The notes below the pieces were generated by a model. That model was not told where the DNA came from. It did no database searches and worked only from the letters and a program-made list of their open reading frames with translations. Both the position numbers and the translations under genes were made by a program. A stretch of DNA of 62,728 bases from Thermoanaerobaculia bacterium (GTDB lineage: Bacteria; Acidobacteriota; Thermoanaerobaculia; Multivoradales; J023), in assembly GCA_028066595.1 (NCBI GenBank), contig JALCBJ010000036.1, positions 1-62,728 on the forward strand. Direction: 5' to 3'. This document shows positions 17,634 through 27,331 of this stretch, in pieces (position 1 is the first letter of the stretch; each line of letters starts with the position of its first letter).

Positions 17634-18578
17634 ATGACATCCTTGTTGCCTTCGGTGCTGCGGCGCCGCAAGGAATCCGTCGTCACGGATCGTCCGCAGC
17701 GCCCGCCCTTGCCGGCGGATCTCATGCGAAAGGTCCGCCACATCGAGATCTCGACGAAACGTCTGGTGGATCAAGGTGTCGCGGGTGACTATCACTCGGC
17801 GTTCAAGGGGCGTGGCGTGGAATTCGCCGAGGTACGGCCCTATACGCCCGGAGACGAGATCCGTACCATCGACTGGAACGTCACGGCGCGCATGGGTGCT
17901 CCGTTCGTCAAACGCTACGTCGAAGAGCGTGACCTGACGGTTTTTCTCTGTGTCGACGTCTCCGGCAGCTTGGCCTACGGGTCTCGTGCGATCCTAAAGC
18001 GCGAGCTGGCCGCCGAGCTCTCGGCATTGCTGGCCTTTGCTGCCGTGCGCAATCAAGATCGGGTCGGCGCCGCGCTCCTTTCCGACCGGCTGGAGCTGTT
18101 TCTGCGGCCGGATCGTCGCCGAACCCACGTCTTGCGCCTTGTGCGCGAGGTGCTGACGCGTGGAGCCGACGGCCGAACCGAGCTGCAGCGATCGTTGTGG
18201 GCGGCTGTGAAGACCCTCAAGCAACGTTCGGTGCTGTTTCTGATCTCCGACTTCCTCGATACTCACCCCGGCAACGCGCTGAAGGCTGCAGCGGCCCGGC
18301 ACGACGTGGTGGTGCTCGAGCTCTACGACCCGAAGGATCATCGCCCGCCGTCCGCTGGACCCGTGGTGCTGCGGGATGCGGAAACCGGGCGCCTCGGCGT
18401 CGTAGGCGGCAAGCGGTGGGCCCGGCGGCAGGCCGAGAGTCGGCGGCGTCAGCGGAACGACGTACTGTCGTTGGTCCGTCGGCTCGACGTCGATCACCTG
18501 GAGATTCGGACCGACCGGCCCTACCTGCCTACGTTGGTGGACTTTTTCCAACGCCGGCGGAGGAGATACCGGCGATGA
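17634..18578 (+). CDS. DUF58 (VWA-like) protein
   Basis: 314 residues. The DUF58 signature is clear: HSAFKGRGVEFAEVRPYTPGDEIRTIDWNVTARMGAPFVKRYVEERD. It is followed by a VWA-like fold with the metal-site motif CVDVSGSLAYG and VLFLISDFLD. Soluble, with a very basic C-terminus. It starts 6 bp after moxR and overlaps the next gene by 4 bp. Probably a MoxR partner in the Bat envelope complex. Confidence 0.9.
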   Translation: MTSLLPSVLRRRKESVVTDRPQRPPLPADLMRKVRHIEISTKRLVDQGVAGDYHSAFKGRGVEFAEVRPYTPGDEIRTIDWNVTARMGAPFVKRYVEERDLTVFLCVDVSGSLAYGSRAILKRELAAELSALLAFAAVRNQDRVGAALLSDRLELFLRPDRRRTHVLRLVREVLTRGADGRTELQRSLWAAVKTLKQRSVLFLISDFLDTHPGNALKAAAARHDVVVLELYDPKDHRPPSAGPVVLRDAETGRLGVVGGKRWARRQAESRRRQRNDVLSLVRRLDVDHLEIRTDRPYLPTLVDFFQRRRRRYRR

Positions 18579-19666
18579 GGTTTGTGGCCTCGGTTCTCGC
18601 TCTCGCCATGGCATCGGGTATTCCGACGGGCATTGCGACCGCGCAGGAAACGCCATCCGGTGACGAGGCTCTGCCCCTGCTCGTCGACGTCGAATTGTCG
18701 ACGGACGAGATCACTGTCGGCGATCGGGTGGAGGCCACGTTGACGGTGGTATGGATGGGTGGCGATACCGCCGAGCCGGCTCGGTTCCCCACCTGGCAGG
18801 AGACGTGGGGACGTGCCGAGGTGCTCCAGTCAGATGCCGTAGTCGAGACCGACGATGCCAGCGGACGGCGGATCTGGAGGCAGAAGGTGACGTTGACCGC
18901 CTTCCGTCCTGGAGAGGTCGAGCTACCGTCGGTGACCGTTGTGCTGCCATTGACGGACCGCACAGTCGAAGCTACGACGGAGCCAACCCGCTTCACCGTC
19001 GGGTCCGTGCTTCCCGAACCGGCCGAACCGACCGGCGATCCGTCCCAGGCCGGTCAGCCCGCCCAGCAGCTGCAGGCCGAGATCCCCGAGCCGAAGGGTC
19101 CCGCAGCGACCGTGGGTCTGGATCGCGAGCAACAGAATTTCTTCTGGTCGGCCGGCGTCCTGACTGCCCTGCTCGCCGTCTGCCTTTTTTGGGCAGCGGA
19201 CGCGGTCGCGAAGCAGCCTGCACCTGCCGGAGATCCTGCGAGGCAGGTAGATCCGCTGCGCCTGCTGTCTCCGCTCGACGAATTGAAGGAACGGCTCGCG
19301 CGTCTCGATCCGGTGTCCGCCGCCGAGCCGCTTCACACAGGCCTGTCCTTCGCCATGCGGACCTATCTCGGACGTCGCCTGCGTTTTCGAGCGGTGGAAA
19401 GCACCACGACGGAGATCCAGCGCGCATTGCGCCGCGCTGCGTTGTCCGCCGATGTGCACCACCGGGTCATCCGTCTGCTGCGCGACGCGGATGCTGTGAA
19501 GTTCGCGCGGGCCGAGGTGGATCGGGATGTCGCGGGCCGACGTCTGGCCGAAGCAGGTGACGTGGCGCGGCAGATCGAGCACGAGATGGCACCGACGGTG
19601 CGGTTGGAAGCCGATGCGGTGGAGACGACACCACAAGCTCCCGCCGACAGGACGAGGGCCGCATGA
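18575..19666 (+). CDS. DUF4381-like membrane protein of the Bat operon
   Basis: 363 residues. Signal peptide (MRFVASVLALAMASGIPTGIATAQ), an extracytoplasmic beta-domain to about 185, one membrane helix (FFWSAGVLTALLAVCLFWAAD), then a cytosolic helical domain (LDELKERLARLDPVSAAEPLHTGLSFAMRTYLGRRL). That layout and the position between DUF58 and batA match the DUF4381-type proteins of other Bat operons; the name is by analogy. ATGA overlaps at both ends. Confidence 0.75.
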   Translation: MRFVASVLALAMASGIPTGIATAQETPSGDEALPLLVDVELSTDEITVGDRVEATLTVVWMGGDTAEPARFPTWQETWGRAEVLQSDAVVETDDASGRRIWRQKVTLTAFRPGEVELPSVTVVLPLTDRTVEATTEPTRFTVGSVLPEPAEPTGDPSQAGQPAQQLQAEIPEPKGPAATVGLDREQQNFFWSAGVLTALLAVCLFWAADAVAKQPAPAGDPARQVDPLRLLSPLDELKERLARLDPVSAAEPLHTGLSFAMRTYLGRRLRFRAVESTTTEIQRALRRAALSADVHHRVIRLLRDADAVKFARAEVDRDVAGRRLAEAGDVARQIEHEMAPTVRLEADAVETTPQAPADRTRAA

Positions 19667-20718
19667 GCGGAGCCGGGATCGATCTCTACAGCTGGCTTCC
19701 CGGCGGTTCTGGGTCGCACCTCGCGGATCCGTGGATCTTGATCCTCCTGCTGGCATTGCCGCTCCTGGCCTGGCGTCGCCATCGAAAACGGGCGTACGGC
19801 GCCTTGACATATTCGAGTCTGCGGGCCGACAGCACGGCACGGAGATCGGGTGTCGTAGGCGGCGCCTGGCGGCTCCACTTGCCCTTCTACCTACGGCTGG
19901 TCGGCCTGGGGCTGCTGATCGTGGCCGCTGCACGTCCACAGCTCGGATTCACGCGAGAGGAGATGCTCACCGAGGGCATCGACATCCAGGTGGTGCTCGA
20001 CATCTCGGGTTCGATGGCGGCGGAGGATTTTCAGCCGCGCAATCGGCTGACAGTAGCCAAAGACGTGATGAAGGAGTTCGTCTCAGAGCGTCCCGGAGAT
20101 CGCATCGGCGTCACCGTCTTCGCAGGCCAGGCCCTGACCAAGGCACCGTTGACCAGCGACTACAACATGCTCCGCTTCTTGATCGACTCCGTGGAGCTCT
20201 ACACGATCCCCGACGGTACTGCCATCGGTCTGGCTCTCGCCAATGCCGCGGCCAGGTTGAAAGACAGCGAGGCCGACAGCAAGGTCATCGTGCTGGTAAC
20301 CGACGGCGTCAACAACCGAGGCGCCATCGATCCTCAGTCCGCGGCTGCGGTTTGCGAGGGATTGGCGATCAAGGTGTATACGGTCGGCGTGGGCACGGAC
20401 GGCGAAGTCATAGTGCCCTTGCGCGCCGTCGACGCCTTCGGCCGAGAGCAGATCAAGCGTCGGCGTATGCAAGTGGAGGTCGACGAGGAGTTGCTGCAGT
20501 CGATCGCCGATCGAACGGGAGGGCGTTTCTTCCAGGCCATCGATCCGGAAAGCCTGCGCGGCATTTTCGACGAGATCGACCAGCTCGAAACCACTCCGAT
20601 GCAGGTCAAGCGATACGTCCGCTACCAGGAGTTTTTCCAACCGTGGGTGTGGGCTGCGCTTTGCTTCCTGCTCCTTCCCCTGGTGCCAGGCATATTGGGC
20701 TGGACGGCCGAGCCATGA
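19663..20718 (+). CDS. batA: BatA-type VWA membrane protein
   Basis: 351 residues. Membrane helices at about 24-38 (WILILLLALPLLAW) and 72-88, a VWA domain from about 107 and a final helix near the C-terminus (WVWAALCFLLLPLVPGILGW). The MIDAS motif DISGSMA is intact, with a later threonine in the PLTSDYN region and LVTDGVNN. BatA faces the periplasm in the Bacteroides 'aerotolerance' locus; its true role is probably a MoxR-dependent complex in the envelope. Overlaps the previous gene by 4 bp. Confidence 0.9.
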   Translation: MSGAGIDLYSWLPGGSGSHLADPWILILLLALPLLAWRRHRKRAYGALTYSSLRADSTARRSGVVGGAWRLHLPFYLRLVGLGLLIVAAARPQLGFTREEMLTEGIDIQVVLDISGSMAAEDFQPRNRLTVAKDVMKEFVSERPGDRIGVTVFAGQALTKAPLTSDYNMLRFLIDSVELYTIPDGTAIGLALANAAARLKDSEADSKVIVLVTDGVNNRGAIDPQSAAAVCEGLAIKVYTVGVGTDGEVIVPLRAVDAFGREQIKRRRMQVEVDEELLQSIADRTGGRFFQAIDPESLRGIFDEIDQLETTPMQVKRYVRYQEFFQPWVWAALCFLLLPLVPGILGWTAEP

Positions 20719-20755
20719 GCCACCGGACGACATCCCACTCCGAGGAGATCGTGTG

Positions 20756-21778
20756 ATGGACTGGGCTGATCCGCAGAGGCTCTGGCTGCTGGTCGCTGCC
20801 CCTGCCGTGGTTCTGATCGTGGCGTTCTGCTGGCGTCGACGGTTGGCGGCCACGGCCGCCTGGGCGGCGCGCGGTCTATGGGATCGCCTTCTGCCGACCT
20901 TCGGTCGGCGACGACTGTGGTGGTCCGCCGGCCTGCTCGGCTTGAGCCTGGCTGCGGTTGCGCTGGCGCTGGCGGGACCACGCTGGGGCCAGACCGAGCA
21001 ACAGGTAGAACGTCGAGGCGTCGACGTCGTCTTTGTCCTCGACACTTCACTGTCGATGGCTGCCACCGATGTCGTTCCGAATCGGCTTTTCGTCGCGCAG
21101 AGCTTGATCCGTAGCATGGGCCGCCAACTGCCAGGACACCGTGTGGCGCTGGTGCAGGCGGAAGGCGATGGCGTCGTGATGGTGCCGCTGACCGCGGACA
21201 CGGCTGTCGTAGATCTGCTGCTCGACGCCGTGCTGCCGGGATCGTTGCCGACGCCGGGCACCGATCTCCTCCCGGCGTTGCAACGTGCCTACGGACTCTT
21301 TCCCGAGGGCGAAGACAAGCACAAGGTCATGGTGGTGGTGTCGGACGGCGAGCATCACGGCCGCGGTCTGAAGGACTTGGTCGAGGAGTTGGCCGACGAA
21401 GGGGTCACCGTACACAGCATCGGAGTCGGCACCCTGGAGGGCAAGCCGTTGGAGGTGCCAGACTACGAGGGCACCGGCGAGACGCAGTACAAGAAGGATC
21501 AAGACGATCGGGTCGTCGTCACCCGTTTGCAGGAAAGCAATCTGGAGATGCTAGCGCGTGAGACGGGAGGCATCTACTTGCGATCCGAAGGAGCTGGTAC
21601 AGACCTCGGAGCCCTGTTGCAACGTATCGATTCCATGGATGCCCAGAGCTTCGGCAACGAAACGGTCAACGTGTTGGAAGAACGGTTTCAGTGGCCCCTG
21701 TCGATAGCGATTCTCGCGCTGACCCTCCATCTGGCGGTAGCGCCGTTCCGAACCCCGTCCCGAGGAGTGTCGCAATGA
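20756..21778 (+). CDS. batB: BatB-type VWA membrane protein
   Basis: 340 residues from the ATG at 20756 (a GTG one codon earlier is equally placed behind the GAGGAGATC site). Same plan as BatA: two N-terminal helices (WLLVAAPAVVLIVAF and LLGLSLAAVALALAG), a VWA domain with MIDAS DTSLSMA and VVSDGEHHG, and a terminal helix (FQWPLSIAILALTLHLAVA). BatA and BatB are diverged paralogues and may pair. The stop overlaps batC. Confidence 0.9.
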   Translation: MDWADPQRLWLLVAAPAVVLIVAFCWRRRLAATAAWAARGLWDRLLPTFGRRRLWWSAGLLGLSLAAVALALAGPRWGQTEQQVERRGVDVVFVLDTSLSMAATDVVPNRLFVAQSLIRSMGRQLPGHRVALVQAEGDGVVMVPLTADTAVVDLLLDAVLPGSLPTPGTDLLPALQRAYGLFPEGEDKHKVMVVVSDGEHHGRGLKDLVEELADEGVTVHSIGVGTLEGKPLEVPDYEGTGETQYKKDQDDRVVVTRLQESNLEMLARETGGIYLRSEGAGTDLGALLQRIDSMDAQSFGNETVNVLEERFQWPLSIAILALTLHLAVAPFRTPSRGVSQ

Positions 21779-22734
21779 GGCTTCGGCATCTGGCGTTGTC
21801 ACTGTCCCTTCTCTGCGTCTGGGCCTGGTCTGTCGTCGGCCAGCCAGGCTCCCAACCGCCGGTGCCCCCTGACCCCGTGCAGGCGGGGACTCAAGACGCT
21901 TCGGATGTCCTGCAGGGCGGAGACTCACAGGAGGACAGCAATTCTTGGCCCGAGGGGAGTGATCGCTGGCTCTTCAATGCCGATGAACGTACGCACGAAG
22001 GTCGAGAGGCTCTTGCCGGAGAGGAGACCGACCGTGCCGTCGATCGTTTCGACACCGCCCTGCGGCTGGCTCCTGACGACGCAGTAGCCCGTTTCAACGC
22101 GGGAACAGCACGGCTGACCGACCAGCGACCCGGTGCGCGGGAGCTGCTGGAGGCAGCGGCGCAGGAGGCCCCGGACTCGCTTCAGGCGGTCGCGTCGTAC
22201 AACCTCGGCAACGCGCGACTGCAAGCCAGTGATCTACCCGGAGCCATCGCCGCGTTCGAGGATGCGTTGCGTGCCGATCCCGGATTGACCGACGCGAAGC
22301 ACAATCTGGAAGTCGCTCTGCGACGCCTCCAGCAGCAGCAGAACCAGAACCAGCAGAATCAGGACCAGCAGCAGAACCAAGATCAGCAGGACCAACAAGA
22401 GCAGCAGAATCAGGACCAGCAGCAGAACCAGGACCAGCAAGATCAACAGCAGCAGGAAGGCGACGAACAAGAGGAGTCCGACGAGGAATCGCAGGACCAG
22501 CAGCAGCAGGATCAAGAATCCAGTGAAGACTCCGATGATCCCCAAGAGTCCGGCGGCGCCGGACAGGGTGGCACGGAGAGCCCTCTACCACAGTTTCAAG
22601 ATCTGCCCGACATGACCGCCGAGGAGGCCGCCGCCATTTTGGAAGCGATCCAGAACATGGAGCGTCAAGACCGGCGCGAGCAGGCGCTGGAGGCTGCCAA
22701 GAAGGCACAAGCGAGCGGCAAGAAGGATTGGTGA
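21775..22734 (+). CDS. batC: BatC-type TPR protein with a Gln/Asn/Asp-rich tract
   Basis: 319 residues from the ATG at 21775, which sits inside the batB stop behind a CGAGGAG site. Signal peptide (MRLRHLALSLSLLCVWAWSV), TPR helices at about 68-182 (ALAGEETDRAVDRFDTAL, then ASYNLGNARLQASDLPGAIAAFEDAL), then a long Q/N/D-rich low-complexity tract and a short helical C-terminus (MTAEEAAAILEAIQNMERQDRREQ). TPRs presumably bind the VWA partners in the periplasm. Confidence 0.85.
   Translation: MRLRHLALSLSLLCVWAWSVVGQPGSQPPVPPDPVQAGTQDASDVLQGGDSQEDSNSWPEGSDRWLFNADERTHEGREALAGEETDRAVDRFDTALRLAPDDAVARFNAGTARLTDQRPGARELLEAAAQEAPDSLQAVASYNLGNARLQASDLPGAIAAFEDALRADPGLTDAKHNLEVALRRLQQQQNQNQQNQDQQQNQDQQDQQEQQNQDQQQNQDQQDQQQQEGDEQEESDEESQDQQQQDQESSEDSDDPQESGGAGQGGTESPLPQFQDLPDMTAEEAAAILEAIQNMERQDRREQALEAAKKAQASGKKDW
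22330..22455 (+). repeat. Coding microsatellite-like Gln/Asn/Asp repeat in batC
   Basis: About 42 consecutive codons almost entirely Gln, Asn, Asp and Glu, built from variants of CAGAAC and GACCAGCAG (QNQDQQ). It is in frame and keeps the reading frame open. The array may change length by slippage. Confidence 0.85.
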
Positions 22735-24539
22735 TGCGCGGCGAGTTGCGGTCCCTTCTCCTTCTCGTACCGGTCCCGTTGTTGGGCCTTGGTGTCGGGT
22801 TGACAGCGCAGGCCCAACCCGATCGTGACCGTGCCGATTCGCCGATCGTCTCGGCTTCGATCTATCCGGAGGGCGACATCGGCGTGGACGAGGTGGTGCA
22901 GCTGAAGATCGAGGTCACGCTGAACGATGACGCCGACGTCAAGACTCCGCTGATGGACCTGGAGAATCTCAAAATCGTCGGCGGGCCGGGGCAGAGTAAC
23001 CAGATCATCTTCTCCAGCGGAGTAACCCGAAGGATCGTCAGTTTCACGTATCACGTTCGGCCGGAGGGATTGGGTCTGGCGGTGCTCAGAGGTGGCTACA
23101 TCACGATCGGAGGCAAGGCCTACGAGCTACCGGAAGCTCGATCTGCAGCAGTCGAAGAGGCACCTCCTCGCCGGTCTGCCCGTCGCCGAGACCCGTTCGG
23201 TAACTTTTTCGACCAGGACCCCCTCGATCCCTTTGGCCGGCGCCCGAACCTGCCCGACGCGGAGCCGCCGAAGATCTTCCTCGAAGCGGTGGTGGAGCCC
23301 GCGCGTCCTTGGGTTGGGCAGCAGGCGATCTATACGGTCTACCTCTACACCGACGTCGCTGTGCGTTCGGTCACCGTGTCCGACATTCCCGAATTCCCGG
23401 GATTCTGGGCGCTTCCCCTCGAGCGCGGGGACGACCTGGATCAGCGGGTCGCGACCCGTGATGGGCGGCGCTTGAACCAGGTCAAACTGATGCAGCGCGT
23501 GGTCTTTCCGCGTCGTGGAGGCGAACTAGAGATCGGTCCGACCGAAGTGATCATGGCCGTCGTGGAGCGCGGCAGGTCTTTCTTCTCGGGACCCGGACTG
23601 CGCGAGATGCGACGCCGTTCCAACCGCGTGACGGTGAAGGTAAAGCCCCTGCCAGATTCGGCACCGGAGAGCTACGGCGGGGCGGTAGGTGACCTGACCC
23701 TCCGTGCCGACATCGAGCCTAGAGACCTGTCCATGGGCGATGCGGCAACTCTTACGCTCGTGCTCGACGGACGTGGTCACCTTCAGGGTGTTCCCGCACC
23801 GGAGATCCCGACGTCGGACGCATACGAGATTTTCCCGCCCCAGCAGCAGAGTCACGAGGAGATCCGCGGTGAGTTGGTGTATGGCACCCGCACGTGGAGC
23901 TATGTGGTCGTGCCGAAGCAGACCGGCGCGGTGGAGGTGCCGACGGTCCGCATGCCCTACTTCGATCCTCGCCGTTCCGAATACCGAATTGCCGAAACCG
24001 AGCCGCTCCGGCTGGCGGTGCGCGGTGCGACCCAGGCGACCCAGGATTCGGGTCGCACCATCGAGCTGCATCCCATCCGCACCTCGGCTTTGCCCGATGT
24101 GGGCGGCAGTGCACGGGGTGTGTGGCCGGCTCGTCGACACGGCCTGTTCGCACTGCCTATCGCCGCGGCACTCGTGTTGTTCCTGTTGCGTCGGCAAGGC
24201 CTCGCCCCCGGATCGGCACGCGCCGCTCAGCGCAAGCAGCTATTGGAATCCCTGAGCCTGGCGGCCGACGAGGACAAGCCGCGCCAGGTAGCGGCCGGGA
24301 TCGAAGACGCGTGGCGCGACTATCTGGCATCCCGTTGGAGTGTTCCTCGAGGGACGCCGAGCAATCAATGGAGTCGCATCATGACGACCCACGGTGCGTC
24401 ACGAGACGCTGCCGAGGAGCTCGTCGCCCTGGCCGACGATCTGCACTACCTGCGGTACGCGCCGAAGCTATCGTCGACCGAGGAGATGCAACGTGAGTTG
24501 GTAGAGCGTTCCCGCAGGCTCGCCCGGAGGCTTGGATGA
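22734..24539 (+). CDS. batD: BatD-type membrane protein
   Basis: 601 residues from the ATG at 22734, overlapping the batC stop (TGATG). Signal peptide (LLLLVPVPLLGLGVGLTAQAQ), several beta-sandwich modules (IYPEGDIGVDEVVQLKIEVTL, EAVVEPARPWVGQQAIYTVYLYT, RADIEPRDLSMGDAATLTLVLDG), one membrane helix at about 460-477 (GLFALPIAAALVLFLLRR) and a cytosolic helical tail. This is the oxygen-tolerance BatD plan. It may present the periplasmic face of the Bat complex. Confidence 0.9.
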   Translation: MRGELRSLLLLVPVPLLGLGVGLTAQAQPDRDRADSPIVSASIYPEGDIGVDEVVQLKIEVTLNDDADVKTPLMDLENLKIVGGPGQSNQIIFSSGVTRRIVSFTYHVRPEGLGLAVLRGGYITIGGKAYELPEARSAAVEEAPPRRSARRRDPFGNFFDQDPLDPFGRRPNLPDAEPPKIFLEAVVEPARPWVGQQAIYTVYLYTDVAVRSVTVSDIPEFPGFWALPLERGDDLDQRVATRDGRRLNQVKLMQRVVFPRRGGELEIGPTEVIMAVVERGRSFFSGPGLREMRRRSNRVTVKVKPLPDSAPESYGGAVGDLTLRADIEPRDLSMGDAATLTLVLDGRGHLQGVPAPEIPTSDAYEIFPPQQQSHEEIRGELVYGTRTWSYVVVPKQTGAVEVPTVRMPYFDPRRSEYRIAETEPLRLAVRGATQATQDSGRTIELHPIRTSALPDVGGSARGVWPARRHGLFALPIAAALVLFLLRRQGLAPGSARAAQRKQLLESLSLAADEDKPRQVAAGIEDAWRDYLASRWSVPRGTPSNQWSRIMTTHGASRDAAEELVALADDLHYLRYAPKLSSTEEMQRELVERSRRLARRLG

Positions 24540-25237
24540 AGGTCTTCGCAAGGCGTTGGCGGCTTGTGCTGCCTTGGTTGGGGGTTTTGGCGGCCACCGT
24601 CCTCGTGGGCGCGAACGGTACCGGCAAGGCCGATTCCGTCCGAGCTCTGGCCGAAGCCAACGACCTCGTAGCCGCCGGCGAGCTGGAGCAAGCGGTGGCC
24701 GTCTACCGGTCGGGATACGACCCGGAGCGCCCTCACCCGTCGTTGACCTACAACCTCGGGACGATCCTTCATCGTCTCGATCGGCTGCCCGAGGCTGTCC
24801 TCTGGTATCGCCGAAGTCCGCAGACCGACGATCCTTGGCTCGAGGAGAATCTCTGGCTGGCGCGCCGGAGCCTCGGCAGTCAGCAGCTACCGGGCGGCAC
24901 ATTGGGCGCACTGGCCTCGCAGGCCGATCGGATCGCCCTGGTCGGGATCGCCAGCGCGTGGCTTGTCCTGCTGCTCGTCAGCCTCGGTGATCGGTTGCCG
25001 CGCAAGCTGACCGTTGCTGCCGGCCTCGCCTCTGTATTGCTCTACGGGTCGGCCTATGGTCTGCATCGCTGGGGCCCGCGTCCGGCGGTACTGCTTGCGG
25101 ACTGTGAGTCTTCGGGGGTCGAGCTTCCCGCCGGAACGGAAGCCTGGGTCTTGCCGGCGGGTGACATTTGGCAGATCGCCGGCGCGTCTCACGCATCGTG
25201 CCCTGATGAATCGATAGGCCTCGTATCTCCTCGATAG
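24536..25237 (+). CDS. batE: BatE-type TPR membrane protein
   Basis: 233 residues, overlapping batD by 4 bp. Signal-anchor helix (VLPWLGVLAATVLVGA), a TPR pair at about 36-108 (ANDLVAAGELEQAVAVYRSGY, PSLTYNLGTILHRLDRLPEAVLWYRRS), two membrane helices (IALVGIASAWLVLLLVSLG; VAAGLASVLLYGSAYGL) and a short SH3-like C-terminal stretch. This closes the Bat operon. Confidence 0.8.
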   Translation: MKVFARRWRLVLPWLGVLAATVLVGANGTGKADSVRALAEANDLVAAGELEQAVAVYRSGYDPERPHPSLTYNLGTILHRLDRLPEAVLWYRRSPQTDDPWLEENLWLARRSLGSQQLPGGTLGALASQADRIALVGIASAWLVLLLVSLGDRLPRKLTVAAGLASVLLYGSAYGLHRWGPRPAVLLADCESSGVELPAGTEAWVLPAGDIWQIAGASHASCPDESIGLVSPR

Positions 25238-25329
25238 AGATCCGGGCGCCCTGTGCGGGTGCCAGAGAGATTCGCTTCGAGCCAGGTGTCGACCGTGCGA
25301 CGGGCGCAGGGTAGATTCCGGACAGGACA

Positions 25330-25749
25330 ATGCCTGTCCACGACCTCCCCATGACGGTATCCACAGCGACCATTGGCGTGGCAACACGAAAGATCCTGAT
25401 CGTCGACGACGAGAAACAGGTCCGGATGATCACCGAGCTCATGCTGACGCAGTTCGGGTTCGAGGTTCTGACTGCGTCCGACGGCCTGGAGGCGCTGGAA
25501 GTGCTGCATGCCGAGAGTGAAGAGGTCGGTGTGGTGCTCATGGATCTCAACATGCCCAGGATGTCGGGACAGGAAACCTATCGCCGGATGAGATCCGAGC
25601 GTCTCGACACTCAGGTGGTGTTCACCAGCGGCTATGACGAGTTGGAGTTGGAGGAACCCGACGACCGAGTCGTGGGATTCCTGCGCAAGCCCTTCTCGCT
25701 CGAGACGCTGCTCTCCATGGTTCGTCAGGCCCTGACGCGAGACAGCTGA
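25330..25749 (+). CDS. Single-domain (CheY-like) response regulator
   Basis: 139 residues. A receiver domain only: acidic pocket DDE in ILIVDDEKQV, phospho-Asp in VVLMDLNMPRMSG, Thr/Ser switch in VVFTSGY and the conserved Lys in FLRKPFS. No output domain. This pattern is the one usually seen fused to hybrid kinases (compare the C-terminus of the protein at 32,466), so it may be a phosphorelay intermediate. The ATG at 25330 follows a GGACAGGACA stretch; an ATG at 25351 is possible. Confidence 0.85.
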   Translation: MPVHDLPMTVSTATIGVATRKILIVDDEKQVRMITELMLTQFGFEVLTASDGLEALEVLHAESEEVGVVLMDLNMPRMSGQETYRRMRSERLDTQVVFTSGYDELELEEPDDRVVGFLRKPFSLETLLSMVRQALTRDS

Positions 25750-25807
25750 GCTCGTACAGGCTCGGGCGAGCGGACCGCCACGACCACTTCGATCGACGAC
25801 CGGTCCT

Positions 25808-27331
25808 TCATCCCACCGTGTCGTCCTGCGGCATCGGATCTCGGGTGCGGCGGTAGAGATACCAGGATCCCGCTCGCCCCACGAATTCTGTCGTCCCAGG
25901 AGGAAAGAGCCTGGAGCTCACGTCGCGCGGAGCCAGGATCACGAAAAGGTCGTACCGCGCTCCGCCATGGCGGTGCCAGTCGAATTCGTGGACGCGCCAC
26001 GAGAACCCGTGGGGTAGGTCGGGTAGCTCTTCCTCCCGGTAGCGCACGACGAACGGAAACCGGTCGATCAGTGCGGGGTCGACGCGGATGCCGTCTTTCT
26101 CCACCAAGTACCAGTGCACCATGGAGGAGTTGACGGGAGCTGGGCTCACGTGATTTCCCCCTAGGAAGATCAGAGCCAGCACGCTTTTCCCAGCAGGCAT
26201 TTGTTCCAACACCGTGTGAAAGGTTCGGGTCTGCTGCTGCCAGCTGTAGGTATTCGCTGCCTGGGCCAGGAGGAGCATCGCGGCAAGCGCCCCGCAGATG
26301 AGCGTGGCGTGCCTCCGCCTTGGTTCCGTAGCTCGGCGGCAAGCAAGGAGTAGGAAGGGAAGCAGGAAGACGGCGAAGCGGCCCGCCACGCGACTCGTAG
26401 TGAGGAAGAGCTCAGGCCAGAAAAGGCCGAGGGCACAGCAACACGCGAAGGGCCACCAGCGCCACGCTTCGTGACTCGGCCGAGCTCCCAACACGAAGGG
26501 CAGAACCAGAACCGCCAGCCCGATGCCGAGATGGAGTGGACTGGAGCTCCATCCCGCGACCTGGGTCAGCAAGTCGCCCAGGCGGTGGACGCCAAGATTC
26601 CACACGAAGTCGTGTCCGTAGGTCGGCATGTCGGACCGCAGGCCCGTGAGCCACGGGAGCAGGAACGGGATCGGCGCGGCGAAAGGCCCGAGCGCTGCGA
26701 TCAGGCGGGGGAGGCCGGAGCGCAGCCCCATGCGTAGCGCCACGAGGCCGCCACCGATCAGGCCCGCCAGACCACCGAGAATGGCATGACAAAAGAAGAG
26801 ACCCACCGAGCCGAGCGCGACCCAGGCGGTCGTCTTGCGAGTAGGCCGCTCACCATGCACCACACAGAGCTCTACGAAGAGCACGATCAGCGGCGTAGCC
26901 AGTAGATAGTTGAGGAAGCCCCAATGAAAGGAGTAGGACAAGGCGAGGGGAAACGCCAGCCAATACGATTCGTCCGGTCCGCCGACCCTGCGGACGAGGC
27001 GGCCGACCGCCCAAGGGAACGCGAGCAGCGCTGCCGAAACCAGCAGCTTCAATGCCCAGGCAAGGGGCATGACCTGCGCCAATAGCCAGGCCAGGCCGTA
27101 GGCCAACAGATAGGGCGTCAGCAGGTCGATCCGATAGGTCTCGGAGCGTGGTGGCTCGGCCTCGTTCCAATCGAGCAGGACAGAAATCTGAGCGGCGTGC
27201 TGCGGCAGGTCGGCCATCGGCGGGTACTGGACCCACAAGATTGGCGCGATCAAGAGCACGGAGAGCGCTGGTAATAGCCATTTGCCGATCTCCCGGCCGG
27301 GTGGCGTTTCCAGGGTTCGACGGTGCTTCAT
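25808..27331 (-). CDS. Multi-pass membrane protein, glycosyltransferase-like
   Basis: 507 residues with about 10-11 membrane helices between residues 18 and 365, and a soluble C-terminal domain of ~140 residues. An acidic motif in the first loop (PPMADLPQHAAQ, with Asp before the His) is reminiscent of GT-C-fold enzymes that use lipid-linked sugars, but no family can be named. Convergent with the CheY-like gene and divergent from thiC. Confidence 0.6.
   Translation of the reverse strand: MKHRRTLETPPGREIGKWLLPALSVLLIAPILWVQYPPMADLPQHAAQISVLLDWNEAEPPRSETYRIDLLTPYLLAYGLAWLLAQVMPLAWALKLLVSAALLAFPWAVGRLVRRVGGPDESYWLAFPLALSYSFHWGFLNYLLATPLIVLFVELCVVHGERPTRKTTAWVALGSVGLFFCHAILGGLAGLIGGGLVALRMGLRSGLPRLIAALGPFAAPIPFLLPWLTGLRSDMPTYGHDFVWNLGVHRLGDLLTQVAGWSSSPLHLGIGLAVLVLPFVLGARPSHEAWRWWPFACCCALGLFWPELFLTTSRVAGRFAVFLLPFLLLACRRATEPRRRHATLICGALAAMLLLAQAANTYSWQQQTRTFHTVLEQMPAGKSVLALIFLGGNHVSPAPVNSSMVHWYLVEKDGIRVDPALIDRFPFVVRYREEELPDLPHGFSWRVHEFDWHRHGGARYDLFVILAPRDVSSRLFPPGTTEFVGRAGSWYLYRRTRDPMPQDDTVG

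Noticed and set aside
22330..22455. Non-coding satellite repeat
   Set aside because: The tract is in frame inside batC, and the frame continues through both flanks.
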